From DASSKK01 sp035690495 (GTDB taxonomy: Bacteria; Actinomycetota; Actinomycetes; Propionibacteriales; Nocardioidaceae): a stretch of 64,000 bases of DNA. Location: positions 1-64,000 of the forward strand of contig DASSKK010000109.1 in the NCBI GenBank assembly GCA_035690495.1, given 5' to 3'. The position numbers and the translations under genes were made by a program. Below, one piece after another: positions 48,083-56,882 of the stretch. A model generated the notes under the pieces. The model had not been told where the DNA came from. It was given only the letters and a program-made list of their open reading frames with translations, and did not search any database. The first letter of the stretch is position 1. Each line of letters opens with the position of its first letter.

Positions 48083-49287
48083 TTACCCGGCAGTTACCTT
48101 CAGCGCGGAGAGGGCAACCGAAGCAAGGACCTTCGCGCCCACGAGGACCGCGTGATCGTCCACCCGCAGGTCCCCCTGGTGCAGGTCGTAGGTCGGTCCT
48201 CCCGGGGTCCGCGTGCCGAGCCGGCCCATCGCGCCGGGCGCCGAGTCGAGGTACCACGCGAAGTCCTCCCCGCCCAGGCTCTGCACCGTCGAGACGTGCC
48301 CGTCGGCACCGAGCACCTCCTCGACCGCGTCGGCCAGCAGATCGGTGCAGTCGGCGTCGTTGACCACGGGCGGGACCCCGCGCACGTAGGTGACCTCGCT
48401 GCCCACGCCGTACGGCGCCAGGATCGCCTCGATGAGCTCCTGGACCAGCGCCCCTGCGTGCTCCCAGGCGACAGGGTCGAGCATCCGCACCGTCCCGGCC
48501 AGCTCGCCACTGGAGGGGATCACGTTCATCGCCGAGCCGGCCCGCACCATCCCCCACACCACGCTGGCGCCGGCGCGCGGGTCGAGCCGGCGAGAGAGCG
48601 CGGCCGGCAGGTCGACGACGAGCTTGGCCATCGCGTAGGTGAGGTCCTCGGTCAGGTGCGGCCGCGACGTGTGCCCCCCGTGGCCGGTCATCCGGACCTT
48701 CAGGGAGTCCGCGGCCCCGGTCATCGGGCCCACGCGGAGCCCCACGCGACCGACGTCCAGGGTGGGATCGCAGTGCAGCCCGAAGACCCGCTGCACGCCG
48801 TCGAGCGCGCCGGTCGCGATCAGCTCCAGGGCGCCGCCGGGCATCACCTCCTCGGCGGGCTGGAACAGCAGCCGGACCCGACCGGGCAGCGGCGCACGCC
48901 CGTGCAGGTCCGCGAGCGCCAGTCCGGCGCCGAGCAGCGCCGTGGTGTGTACGTCGTGCCCGCAGGCATGCGCCAGGCCGGGGACGGTGCTCGTCCACGG
49001 ATCGTCGGTGAGGTCGTCGACGGCGAGCGCGTCCATGTCCGCGCGCAGCGCGACCAGCGGACCGTCCTCACCGATCTCCGCCAGCAGACCACTGCGCGGG
49101 AGCATCTGCAGGCGCAGACCGGCCTCCTCGAGCCGCTTGGCCACCAGCGCGGTGGTCCGCTCCTCCTGCCAGGCAAGCTCCGGGTGGGCGTGCAGGTCAC
49201 GACGTACCTCCACCAGCTCGTCGCAGTTCTCTTGGATGAAGCGGTCGGGGCCGGCGATCCCGGCAGTGCCGTCATCGTCCTCGGGGT

Positions 49288-49291
<4 letters not shown>
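48083..49291 (-). CDS. M20-family amidohydrolase
   Basis: A 402-residue metallo-amidohydrolase (peptidase M20D, hippurate/N-acyl-amino-acid or indole-conjugate hydrolase type). RRDLHAHPELAWQE, LRADMDALAV, HACGHDVHTTALLGAGLAL, FQPAEEVMPGGALELI and GHGGHTSRPH are the metal-binding and dimerisation motifs in order. The substrate is not evident. The GTG at 49291 overlaps the acyl-CoA mutase stop (GTGA), so the two are co-translated, a pairing whose logic is unclear. Confidence 0.88.
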
Positions 49292-50886
<1,595 letters not shown>

Positions 50887-50889
<3 letters not shown>

Positions 50890-50902
50890 GCCCCAGAGCC
50901 TA
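50887..50902 (-). promoter_or_regulatory. Leaderless-type promoter of the mutase gene
   Basis: On the minus strand TAGGCT (50902-50897), then 7 nt, then ATG at 50889. Repeat array B begins 6 bp upstream of the box. Confidence 0.5.
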
Positions 50903-50908
50903 CTTCCC

Positions 50909-50974
50909 GCCGACCCGCGCCTTGTGCGGTGCCGACCCGCGCCCTGTGCGGTGCCGACCCGCGCCTGGTGCGCT
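50909..50974. repeat. 22-bp tandem repeat array B (divergent gap)
   Basis: Three consecutive 22-bp units at 50909-50930, 50931-50952 and 50953-50974, each GCCGACCCGCGCC followed by a variable TTG/CTG/TGG and TGCGNT. It is in inverse orientation to array C on the other side of the VOC gene. It occupies the space where the -35 regions of the mutase and VOC promoters should be. Confidence 0.75.
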
Positions 50975-50984
50975 CCGGAGGGAC

Positions 50985-50999
50985 TACCGTGACCAGATG
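50985..50999 (+). promoter_or_regulatory. Leaderless-type promoter of the VOC gene
   Basis: TACCGT at 50985-50990, 6 nt, then ATG at 50997. Confidence 0.5.
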
Positions 51000-51404
51000 G
51001 CAACAGTGAGCGTGAGGTACATCGTCGACGACGTAGACGCCGCGATCGGCTTCTACTGCGGCCTGCTCGGTTTCACCGAGGTGATGCACCCTGCCCCGAC
51101 GTTCGCGATGCTGTCCCGCGGCGACCTCAGGCTGACGCTGAGCGCCCCGGGCGGCGGGGGCGGCGGCGGCCAGGCGATGCCCGACGGCTCGGTGCCTGCG
51201 CCTGGCGGGTGGAACCGGTTCTCGATCGAAGTCGACGACATCGAGTCGTACGTCGCACGGTTGCAGTCTGCTGGTGCCCGGTTCCGCAACCAGATCGTCG
51301 ACGGCGTCGGCGGTCGCCAGATCCTCGTCGAGGATCCAGCCGGCAACCCGGTCGAGTTGTTCCAGCCGACGATAGAGGCCGCCCGCCTCGAGGGCGGCAG
51401 CTGA
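50997..51404 (+). CDS. VOC-family (glyoxalase/bleomycin-resistance fold) protein
   Basis: A 135-residue single-module VOC protein. VRYIVDDVDAAIGFYCGLLGF is the first beta-alpha unit, and ILVEDPAGNPVELFQP near residues 104-120 is the C-terminal metal-site strand with its Glu. A Gly-run (PGGGGGGGQA) sits in the mid loop. The reaction is unknown; the fold covers dioxygenases, isomerases and binding proteins. It is bracketed by inverted copies of the 22-bp repeat. Being beside a B12-dependent mutase, it invites comparison with methylmalonyl-CoA epimerase (also VOC), but it is short and lacks clear epimerase motifs. Confidence 0.8.
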   Translation: MATVSVRYIVDDVDAAIGFYCGLLGFTEVMHPAPTFAMLSRGDLRLTLSAPGGGGGGGQAMPDGSVPAPGGWNRFSIEVDDIESYVARLQSAGARFRNQIVDGVGGRQILVEDPAGNPVELFQPTIEAARLEGGS

Positions 51405-51411
51405 GCAATGA

Positions 51412-51448
51412 GGCGCGGGTCGGCACCGCACAAGGCGCGGGTCGGCTC
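51412..51448. repeat. 22-bp tandem repeat array C (convergent gap)
   Basis: One full unit GGCGCGGGTCGGCACCGCACAA (given here as GGCGCGGGTCGG + CACCGCACAA) at 51412-51433 and a partial unit GGCGCGGGTCGGCTC from 51434. It fills the gap between the VOC and DUF2017 gene ends and is inverted relative to array B. Confidence 0.7.
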
Positions 51449-52034
51449 AGGACGGGGGGAGCGCCTCGACGAGGGTCTCCTGCAGGTAGCCGACCCAGTC
51501 GTAGATCTCGTGCACGTGCCGCCGAGGGTCGTCCTCGGGCAAGGCGTACCAGTACTCCTCGTCGTCCTGCTCGATCTCGAGGCGCGTCGCGAGCGCCAGC
51601 CGCACGTCGGTGAACGACCGCATCCAGGTCATCGCGCCGGCGCGGTCCAGCTCGACGTCGATGACCAGCCCGTCCTCACCGAGCTCGGGCGGCAGCCCGG
51701 CCTCCTCGAGGGTCTCGATGACGTGGGCTGCCGCCTCGGCCTTGCCGTCCCGCAAGTTGCCCTCCGTGAACCGCCGGAAGTCGGCGGCGGCCTCCTCGTC
51801 GTCGGGATAGGCGGTGGGGAACAGCCGCGCCAGCACCGGGTCCTCCGGCGCGGTAGTGGGGCCGGACATGTCCAGCATCCGCTCGAGCGGGTCGGCGCCT
51901 CCGTTCGGCGCCGCGGCCTCGTTGCGGAGCAGCTCGACCAGCTGGGAGGCCAGCGACCGCAACAGGTCCGCCTCGAAGCCCGTGAACGTCGCGACCACAC
52001 CGCCACCACGGCGGCGCTGGAACCCCTCGCTCAT
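51447..52034 (-). CDS. DUF2017 family protein
   Basis: A 195-residue actinobacterial protein of unknown function. FTGFEADLLRSLASQLVELL at the N-terminus, LFPTAYPDDEEAAADFRRFT in the middle, and RLALATRLEIEQDDEEYW towards the C-terminus are recognised DUF2017 features. It is on the same strand as clpS, 46 bp away, the same pairing as in Mycobacterium (Rv1331-Rv1332). That suggests a link to ClpS/ClpP proteolysis, unproven. The start at 52034 (MSEGFQRRR) was chosen over an ATG at 52043. Confidence 0.82.
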   Translation of the reverse strand: MSEGFQRRRGGGVVATFTGFEADLLRSLASQLVELLRNEAAAPNGGADPLERMLDMSGPTTAPEDPVLARLFPTAYPDDEEAAADFRRFTEGNLRDGKAEAAAHVIETLEEAGLPPELGEDGLVIDVELDRAGAMTWMRSFTDVRLALATRLEIEQDDEEYWYALPEDDPRRHVHEIYDWVGYLQETLVEALPPS

Positions 52035-52044
52035 CGAAGGCACC

Positions 52045-52063
52045 TGGTCTCGACAAGCTCGAC
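52045..52063 (+). repeat. Single copy of the TTCGACAAGCTC-type dispersed repeat
   Basis: GGTCTCGACAAGCTCGACC lies in the 45-bp spacer between clpS and the DUF2017 gene. It matches the 15-bp unit repeated at 34662-34706 with one substitution in the first twelve bases. Confidence 0.6.
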
Positions 52064-52079
52064 CGACGGAAGCCTCATC

Positions 52080-52376
52080 TCAGACGTCGGCCTTCTGCAG
52101 GGTGGCCCACAGGCCGTACTCGTGCATCGCCTGCACGTCGCGCTCCATCTCCTCGCGCGACCCCGAGGACACCACCGACTTGCCGTCGCGGTGGACTTCC
52201 ATCATCAGCTTCTCGGCTTTCTTCCGGGCGTAGCCGAAGTAGTTCTGGAACACGAACGTCACATACGACATCAGGTTGACCGGGTCGTTCCACACAATGG
52301 TCATCCACGGCTTGTCGAGGGCCGTGACATCCTCGGTAACCGGTTCGTCGAGCTCGACGGGCGTGGGCGCGGACAC
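52080..52376 (-). CDS. clpS: ClpS adaptor protein
   Basis: A 98-residue adaptor that delivers N-degron substrates to the ClpAP/ClpCP protease. PWMTIVWNDPVNLMSYVTFV (residues about 23-42) contains the N-degron pocket Asn-Asp. FGYARKKAEKLMMEVHRDGK and the C-terminal YGLWATLQK complete the fold. The GTG at 52376 lies 7 nt after a minus-strand TAGGAT box. An ATG at 52385 overlaps the box and is rejected. The promoter overlaps that of the divergent pncB. Confidence 0.9.
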   Translation of the reverse strand: MSAPTPVELDEPVTEDVTALDKPWMTIVWNDPVNLMSYVTFVFQNYFGYARKKAEKLMMEVHRDGKSVVSSGSREEMERDVQAMHEYGLWATLQKADV

Positions 52377-52383
52377 GGCGACC

Positions 52384-52403
52384 ATCCTAGGCTGTGCGCC
52401 GTG
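52384..52403. promoter_or_regulatory. Overlapping divergent -10 boxes of clpS and pncB
   Basis: ATCCTAGGCT at 52384-52393 contains TAGGAT on the minus strand, 7 nt before the clpS GTG at 52376. It also contains TAGGCT on the plus strand, 7 nt before the pncB GTG at 52401. The central TA is shared, so the two polymerases should exclude each other. Confidence 0.6.
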
Positions 52404-53693
52404 ACGGAGAACTCGACCGCGCTGCTGACCGACCACTACGAGCTGACCATGCTCGAGGCCTCGCTGGCCGGCGGCACCGCGGAGCGCCGCTCGGTGTTCG
52501 AGCTGTTCCCGCGGACGCTGCCGACCGGACGCAGGTACGGCGTGGTGGCCGGGGTCGGACGCGCGCTGGACGCGATCGAGCGGTTCCGCTTCGACGACCG
52601 GGCGCTGGCGATGCTGCGCGAGCACCACGTCGTCGACGAGGCGACGCTGGAGTGGCTGTCGTCCTACCGGTTCGGCGGCGACATCTGGGGCTATCCGGAG
52701 GGCGAGATGTACTTCCCGTTCTCCCCACTGCTCACCGTCGAGTCGAGCTTCGCCGAGGCGGTGCTGCTGGAGACCGTGCTGCTGTCGATCCTCAACCACG
52801 ACTGCGCGATCGCCTCGGCCGCGTCCCGGATGACCTGGGCGGCCGCCGGCCGGCCGATGATCGAGATGGGCTCGCGGCGCACCCACGAGGAAGCGGCGGT
52901 CGCGGCCGCGCGCGCGGCGTACATCGTCGGATTCGACACCACCTCGAACCTGGCCGCGGGGCAGAGGTACGGCGTGCCTACGGCCGGCACCAGCGCGCAC
53001 AGCTTCACGCTGCTGCACGACACGGAGCGCGACGCGTTCACCGCCCAAGTGCGTGCGCTGGGCAAGAGGACGACTCTGCTGGTCGACACCTACGACGTCG
53101 AGGAGGCGGTCCGGCTCGGCGTCGAGGTGGCCGGCACCGACCTCGGCGCGGTCCGCCTCGACTCGGGCGACCTGGGACTGCTCGCGGTGAGGGTCCGCGA
53201 CGAGCTCGACAGGCTCGGCGCGACGCAGACCCGCATCGTGGTGACCTCCGACCTCGACGAGTACTCGATCGCCGCGCTGGCCTCCGCGCCGGTCGACGGC
53301 TACGGGGTGGGCACGTCGCTGGTCACCGGCAGCGGGCACCCCACCTGCGGGTTCGTCTACAAGCTGGTCGCTCGTGAGGACGGCGACGGCGTGATGCAGA
53401 GCGTGGCGAAGAGGAGCAAGGACAAGGTCTCGATCGGCGGACGCAAGTACGCCTTCCGCAGGCTCAGCCCCCACCATGTCGCCGAGGCGGAGGTCGTCGG
53501 CGTGGGCGAGCCGCCGGAGTTCGACGAGGGGCGGCGGTCGCTGCTGGTGCCGCTGGTCCGCGGCGGCGACATCGTCGGTCGGGAGCAGCTGGACCGGGCG
53601 CGGGAACGGCACCGGACCTCCCGTGACGAGCTTCCGGTGATGGCGCGCCAGCTCTCTCGCGGCGAGCCGGTGATCCCCACCGAGTTCGCCTGA
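52401..53693 (+). CDS. pncB: Nicotinate phosphoribosyltransferase
   Basis: A 430-residue enzyme that makes nicotinate mononucleotide from nicotinate, PRPP and ATP for NAD salvage. LLTDHYELTMLEASLAGGTA is the N-terminal signature. SRRTHEEAAVAAARAAYIVG contains the phosphorylated His, and VRLDSGDLGLLAVRVRDELD binds PRPP and phosphate. GYGVGTSLVTG is also typical. It is followed 30 bp later by pncA, so the route nicotinamide to nicotinate to NaMN is encoded here. The same clpS-pncB divergence occurs in Mycobacterium. Confidence 0.93.
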   Translation: MTENSTALLTDHYELTMLEASLAGGTAERRSVFELFPRTLPTGRRYGVVAGVGRALDAIERFRFDDRALAMLREHHVVDEATLEWLSSYRFGGDIWGYPEGEMYFPFSPLLTVESSFAEAVLLETVLLSILNHDCAIASAASRMTWAAAGRPMIEMGSRRTHEEAAVAAARAAYIVGFDTTSNLAAGQRYGVPTAGTSAHSFTLLHDTERDAFTAQVRALGKRTTLLVDTYDVEEAVRLGVEVAGTDLGAVRLDSGDLGLLAVRVRDELDRLGATQTRIVVTSDLDEYSIAALASAPVDGYGVGTSLVTGSGHPTCGFVYKLVAREDGDGVMQSVAKRSKDKVSIGGRKYAFRRLSPHHVAEAEVVGVGEPPEFDEGRRSLLVPLVRGGDIVGREQLDRARERHRTSRDELPVMARQLSRGEPVIPTEFA

Positions 53694-53710
53694 CCCTCGA
53701 CGATCCGCGC

Positions 53711-53726
53711 TAGCCTCTCGCCCATG
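53711..53726 (+). promoter_or_regulatory. Leaderless-type promoter of pncA
   Basis: TAGCCT at 53711-53716, 7 nt, then ATG at 53724. Confidence 0.5.
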
Positions 53727-54296
53727 AGGCGCGCACTGATCGTGGTCGACGTACAGAACGACTTCTGCGAGGGCGGCAGCATGGGTGTCGCCGGCGGAGC
53801 CCAGGTGGCCAGCGACATCGGCGAGCTGGTGCACCACTGGGCGGCCAAGGACCCGAAGGCTCCGTCGTACGACGTGGTGGTCGCCACCCGCGACCATCAC
53901 GTGGATCCCGGCGACCACTTCAGCGACCAGCCCGACTTTGCCCGGTCCTGGCCACCGCACTGCGTGGTCGGCACCGACGGCGAGGCGTTCCACCCCAACC
54001 TCGACCCGCAGCGGTTCGACGCGGTGTTCCTCAAGGGCGAGTACGCCGCGGCATACTCCGGCTTCGAGGGACGCACCGACGGGGTGTCGCTGGCCGACTG
54101 GCTGCGAGAGCGGGACGTCACCCACGTCGACGTCTGCGGGATCGCCACCGACTACTGCGTGCGGGCGACGGCTCTCGACGCCGTCAAGGAGGGGTTCGAC
54201 ACGACCGTCCTGCAAGCGTTGTCCGCGGCCGTCGCCGAGGAGACCGCCCAGGCCGCGCTCGAGGAGATGACCGGGGCGGGGGTGAGCCTGTCGTGA
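53724..54296 (+). CDS. pncA: Nicotinamidase
   Basis: A 190-residue isochorismatase-fold amidase that hydrolyses nicotinamide to nicotinate. ALIVVDVQNDFCEGGSMGV has the catalytic Asp. TRDHHVDPGDHFSDQP carries the metal-binding Asp and His residues. FLKGEYAAAYSGFEG has the catalytic Lys, and VCGIATDYCVRATALDA the nucleophilic Cys. It ends with a 4-nt overlap onto the acyl-CoA synthetase gene. Confidence 0.93.
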   Translation: MRRALIVVDVQNDFCEGGSMGVAGGAQVASDIGELVHHWAAKDPKAPSYDVVVATRDHHVDPGDHFSDQPDFARSWPPHCVVGTDGEAFHPNLDPQRFDAVFLKGEYAAAYSGFEGRTDGVSLADWLRERDVTHVDVCGIATDYCVRATALDAVKEGFDTTVLQALSAAVAEETAQAALEEMTGAGVSLS

Positions 54297-55939
54297 GCTC
54301 TCCCACCACCCGGAGCACTCCGGCGGCGAAGACGCCGCCCATGGACGCGATGTTCGCCGAGCTCGCACGGACCCGCACGGACCATCCCGCGCTGGTGGGC
54401 GCGGCCCGCACCGTGAGCTACGGCCAGCTGTGGGAGCGCTCGAACCGGGTCGCGAGCGCCCTGACGGCCCTGGGCGTCGGCGAGAACGGCCGGGTCGCCT
54501 ACCTCGACCTGAACAACCCGGAGTTCTTCGAGGTGATGCTCGGAGCGGTGAAGGTCGGGGCGGCCATCGCGCCGTTGAACTTCCGGCTCACCCCTGTCGA
54601 GATGGGCCAGATCGTCGCTGACGCGCGGGCGAAGGTGCTCGTCGTCGGCGCTGCCTTCGAGGCGGCCGTCGACACGATCCGGGCCGCCTCTCCCGAGCTG
54701 ACCACGGTGGTCCGGGTGGGCGAGGAGTACGAGTCGTGGCTGGCTGGCGCCGGGTCGAGGAGTGAGCTTGCGAGCCCCGCAGATGCCCGGCGCGAAGAAC
54801 GAGGCAGCGCGGACGCGGCGGAGTCCGCACGGGAGTCGACGTACGACGACGTGGTGCTGCAGCTGTACACGTCCGGCACCACCGGGCTGCCCAAGGGCGT
54901 GATGCTCACCAACGAGAACTGCTCGGGCCTAATGGACGTGGCGCAGGCCTGGCACGTCGACGAGACGTCGGTCTCGCTGGTGGCGATGCCGCTGTTCCAC
55001 ATCGGCGGCTCCGGGTGGGCGAACGTCGCGCTGGCCCGCGGCGGAACCGACGTACTCGTGCCGATGATCGACCCGGCCGCGCTCCTGGACACCTTCGAGT
55101 CCGCCGGCATCACGAACGCGTTCCTGGTTCCGGCGGTGCTGCAGATGATGTGCGCGGTGCCGGGCGCCGACCAGCGGGACTTCTCGGCGCTTCGCTCGAT
55201 CGCCTACGGCGCCTCGCCGATCACCTCGGGGGCCCTCACCCGTGCTCTCGAGGTGTTCCGGGCGCCCCTGTTCCAGGTCTACGGGCTGACCGAGACCACC
55301 GGCGCCATCACCGAGCTGTCCTCGTCCGACCACGACCCGGGCGGGCCGCGGGCGCACCTGATGAGGTCGGCAGGCAAGCCCTACCCGTGGGTGGAGATGA
55401 AGGCGGTCGACCCGGCGACAGGAGCGGACTGCGCTCCCGGCGAGGTCGGCGAGATCTGGACGCGCTCGGTGCAGAACTCCCCCGGCTACTGGGCCAAGGC
55501 CCAGGACACCGCCGCGGCCTTCGACTCCGACGGCTGGCTGCACACCGGCGACGCCGGCTACCTCGACGACGAGGGCTACGTGTTCCTCACCGACCGGATC
55601 AAGGACATGATCGTGACCGGCGCGGAGAACGTCTACCCGATCGAGGTGGAGAGCGTGCTCTCGGAGCATCCGGACGTCGCCGACGTCGCGGTGATCGGAG
55701 TGCCGGACGAGACGTGGGGCGAGACGGTGAAGGCGATCGTGGTGCGCCGGGAGGGCTGCTCGCTCACCGAGGACGCGCTGCTGGACTGGGCGCGGGAGCG
55801 GATGGCCGGCTTCAAGCGACCGCGCTCGGTCGACTTCGCCGACGAGCTGCCGCGCAACCCGTCCGGCAAGCTGCTCAAGCGCGTGCTGCGCGAGCCGTAC
55901 TGGTCCTCCGATCGTTCCGAGGGCCGGCACATCGGCTGA
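54293..55939 (+). CDS. Acyl-CoA synthetase (AMP-dependent ligase)
   Basis: A 548-residue adenylate-forming enzyme activating a carboxylic acid to its CoA thioester. The P-loop-like QLYTSGTTGLPKGVMLT is at about residues 189-205, YGLTETTGAI near 332, and WLHTGDAGYLDDEGYVFLTDRIKDMI near 417-442. The conserved catalytic Lys is in NPSGKLLKRVL. Between residues about 154 and 183 it has a polar insertion (SRSELASPADARREERGSAD and following) encoded by repeat-like DNA. The acid is unknown. The GTG overlaps the pncA stop. Confidence 0.9.
   Translation: MSSPTTRSTPAAKTPPMDAMFAELARTRTDHPALVGAARTVSYGQLWERSNRVASALTALGVGENGRVAYLDLNNPEFFEVMLGAVKVGAAIAPLNFRLTPVEMGQIVADARAKVLVVGAAFEAAVDTIRAASPELTTVVRVGEEYESWLAGAGSRSELASPADARREERGSADAAESARESTYDDVVLQLYTSGTTGLPKGVMLTNENCSGLMDVAQAWHVDETSVSLVAMPLFHIGGSGWANVALARGGTDVLVPMIDPAALLDTFESAGITNAFLVPAVLQMMCAVPGADQRDFSALRSIAYGASPITSGALTRALEVFRAPLFQVYGLTETTGAITELSSSDHDPGGPRAHLMRSAGKPYPWVEMKAVDPATGADCAPGEVGEIWTRSVQNSPGYWAKAQDTAAAFDSDGWLHTGDAGYLDDEGYVFLTDRIKDMIVTGAENVYPIEVESVLSEHPDVADVAVIGVPDETWGETVKAIVVRREGCSLTEDALLDWARERMAGFKRPRSVDFADELPRNPSGKLLKRVLREPYWSSDRSEGRHIG
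54757..54775 (+). repeat. Repeat-like segment inside the acyl-CoA synthetase gene
   Basis: GAGGAGTGAGCTTGCGAGC, with GTGAGC and GCGAGC half-copies, resembles the TGAGCGGAGCGAGC repeats at 4995 and 43846. It encodes part of a loop absent from usual family members. Confidence 0.4.
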
Positions 55940-55940
55940 T

Positions 55941-55984
55941 TAACCCGCGGGTCGGCACCGCATGACCCGCGGGTCGGCGGATGG
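55941..55984. repeat. 22-bp tandem repeat array D (convergent gap)
   Basis: Two units, 55941-55962 and 55963-55984, sharing ACCCGCGGGTCGGC and differing towards their ends. It lies in the 47-bp gap between the convergent acyl-CoA synthetase and enoyl-CoA hydratase genes. Confidence 0.7.
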
Positions 55985-55986
55985 GG

Positions 55987-56766
55987 TCAGCCGCCGGTGA
56001 AGCGGGCGGGGCGCTTGTCGCGGAAGGCGGCGATGCCCTCCGCGACGTCCCGGCTGCGCAGCAGCGCGGTCTGCCCGACCCGCTCGCGGCCCAGCGCGTC
56101 GTCGAGGTCGCCGAGGGTGGCATCGTTGACCGCCCGCTTGGTCGCGGCGTAGGCGAGCGGCGGTCCCGAGGCGAGCCGTTCGACGATCTCCCGCACCGTC
56201 CTCTCGAGCTCGCCCTCCTCCGCGAGGTGCGAGACCAGCCCCGCGTCGTACGCCGTCCGGGCGCTCATCGGCTCGGCGAGCAGCGCCATCCGCATCGCCC
56301 GCGCGCGACCGACCGACGCGGCCACGGTGGCGGTGGCGCCGCCGTCGGGCATCAGCCCGATCCGGGAGAAAGCCAGCAGGAACCTTGCGCTCGGCGCGGC
56401 GACGACCAGGTCGCAGGCCAGCGCGATCGAGCAACCGACGCCCGCGGCCACGCCCTCCACCACTGCGACACACGGCTCGTCGAGAGCGACGAGCGCGCGG
56501 ATCACCCGGTTCGCCCGGTCCAGGCTCGTGTCGCCCAGGGACTCCCGCGACTCGTGCGGCTCCTGGCCGGACAGGTCTGCTCCCGAGCTGAACGCGGCTC
56601 CCGCGCCCCGCAGCACGACCACGCGGATCTCCGGGCGGGTCGAGGCTGCCGCGAGCTCCTCGGCGAGCCGCTCGGACATCGCCTCGGTGAGCGCGTTGAG
56701 GGTGCCCGGGCGGTCCATGGTCAGGCTGAGCACGCGGCCGTCAGTGTCGATCCGGATGCCTTCCAT
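55987..56766 (-). CDS. Enoyl-CoA hydratase/isomerase family protein
   Basis: A 259-residue crotonase-fold protein. GAGAAFSSGADLSGQEPH is the first oxyanion-hole strand. GVAAGVGCSIALACDLVVAA is the second, with RIGLMPDGGATATVAASVGR after it. The second catalytic position is an Asp (MPDGGA), as in PaaG-type isomerases, and the hydratase Glu pair is not obvious, so isomerase activity is more likely than plain hydration. The ATG at 56766 has a TAGGTT box 5 nt upstream on the minus strand. Confidence 0.85.
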   Translation of the reverse strand: MEGIRIDTDGRVLSLTMDRPGTLNALTEAMSERLAEELAAASTRPEIRVVVLRGAGAAFSSGADLSGQEPHESRESLGDTSLDRANRVIRALVALDEPCVAVVEGVAAGVGCSIALACDLVVAAPSARFLLAFSRIGLMPDGGATATVAASVGRARAMRMALLAEPMSARTAYDAGLVSHLAEEGELERTVREIVERLASGPPLAYAATKRAVNDATLGDLDDALGRERVGQTALLRSRDVAEGIAAFRDKRPARFTGG

Positions 56767-56777
56767 GTCCGAACCTA
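56764..56777 (-). promoter_or_regulatory. Leaderless-type promoter of the enoyl-CoA hydratase gene
   Basis: On the minus strand TAGGTT (56777-56772), 5 nt, then ATG at 56766. The spacing is the shortest of the set. Confidence 0.4.
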
Positions 56778-56882
56778 ACCATCTCGGGGGCGGTCAGGCA
56801 CTACTCTGACCTCGGCGTGGCCGCAGGCCCCGGTGTCTGCGCCGCCAAGACCGGCACCATCAATCGGCCAGTTGGGGGACCG

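Noticed and set aside
56817..56882. GTG at 56817 as the start of MFS copy 1.
   Set aside because: The added 22 residues are not in the paralogue, and GGGGGA lies right before the ATG at 56883. The GTG is probably near the transcription start instead.
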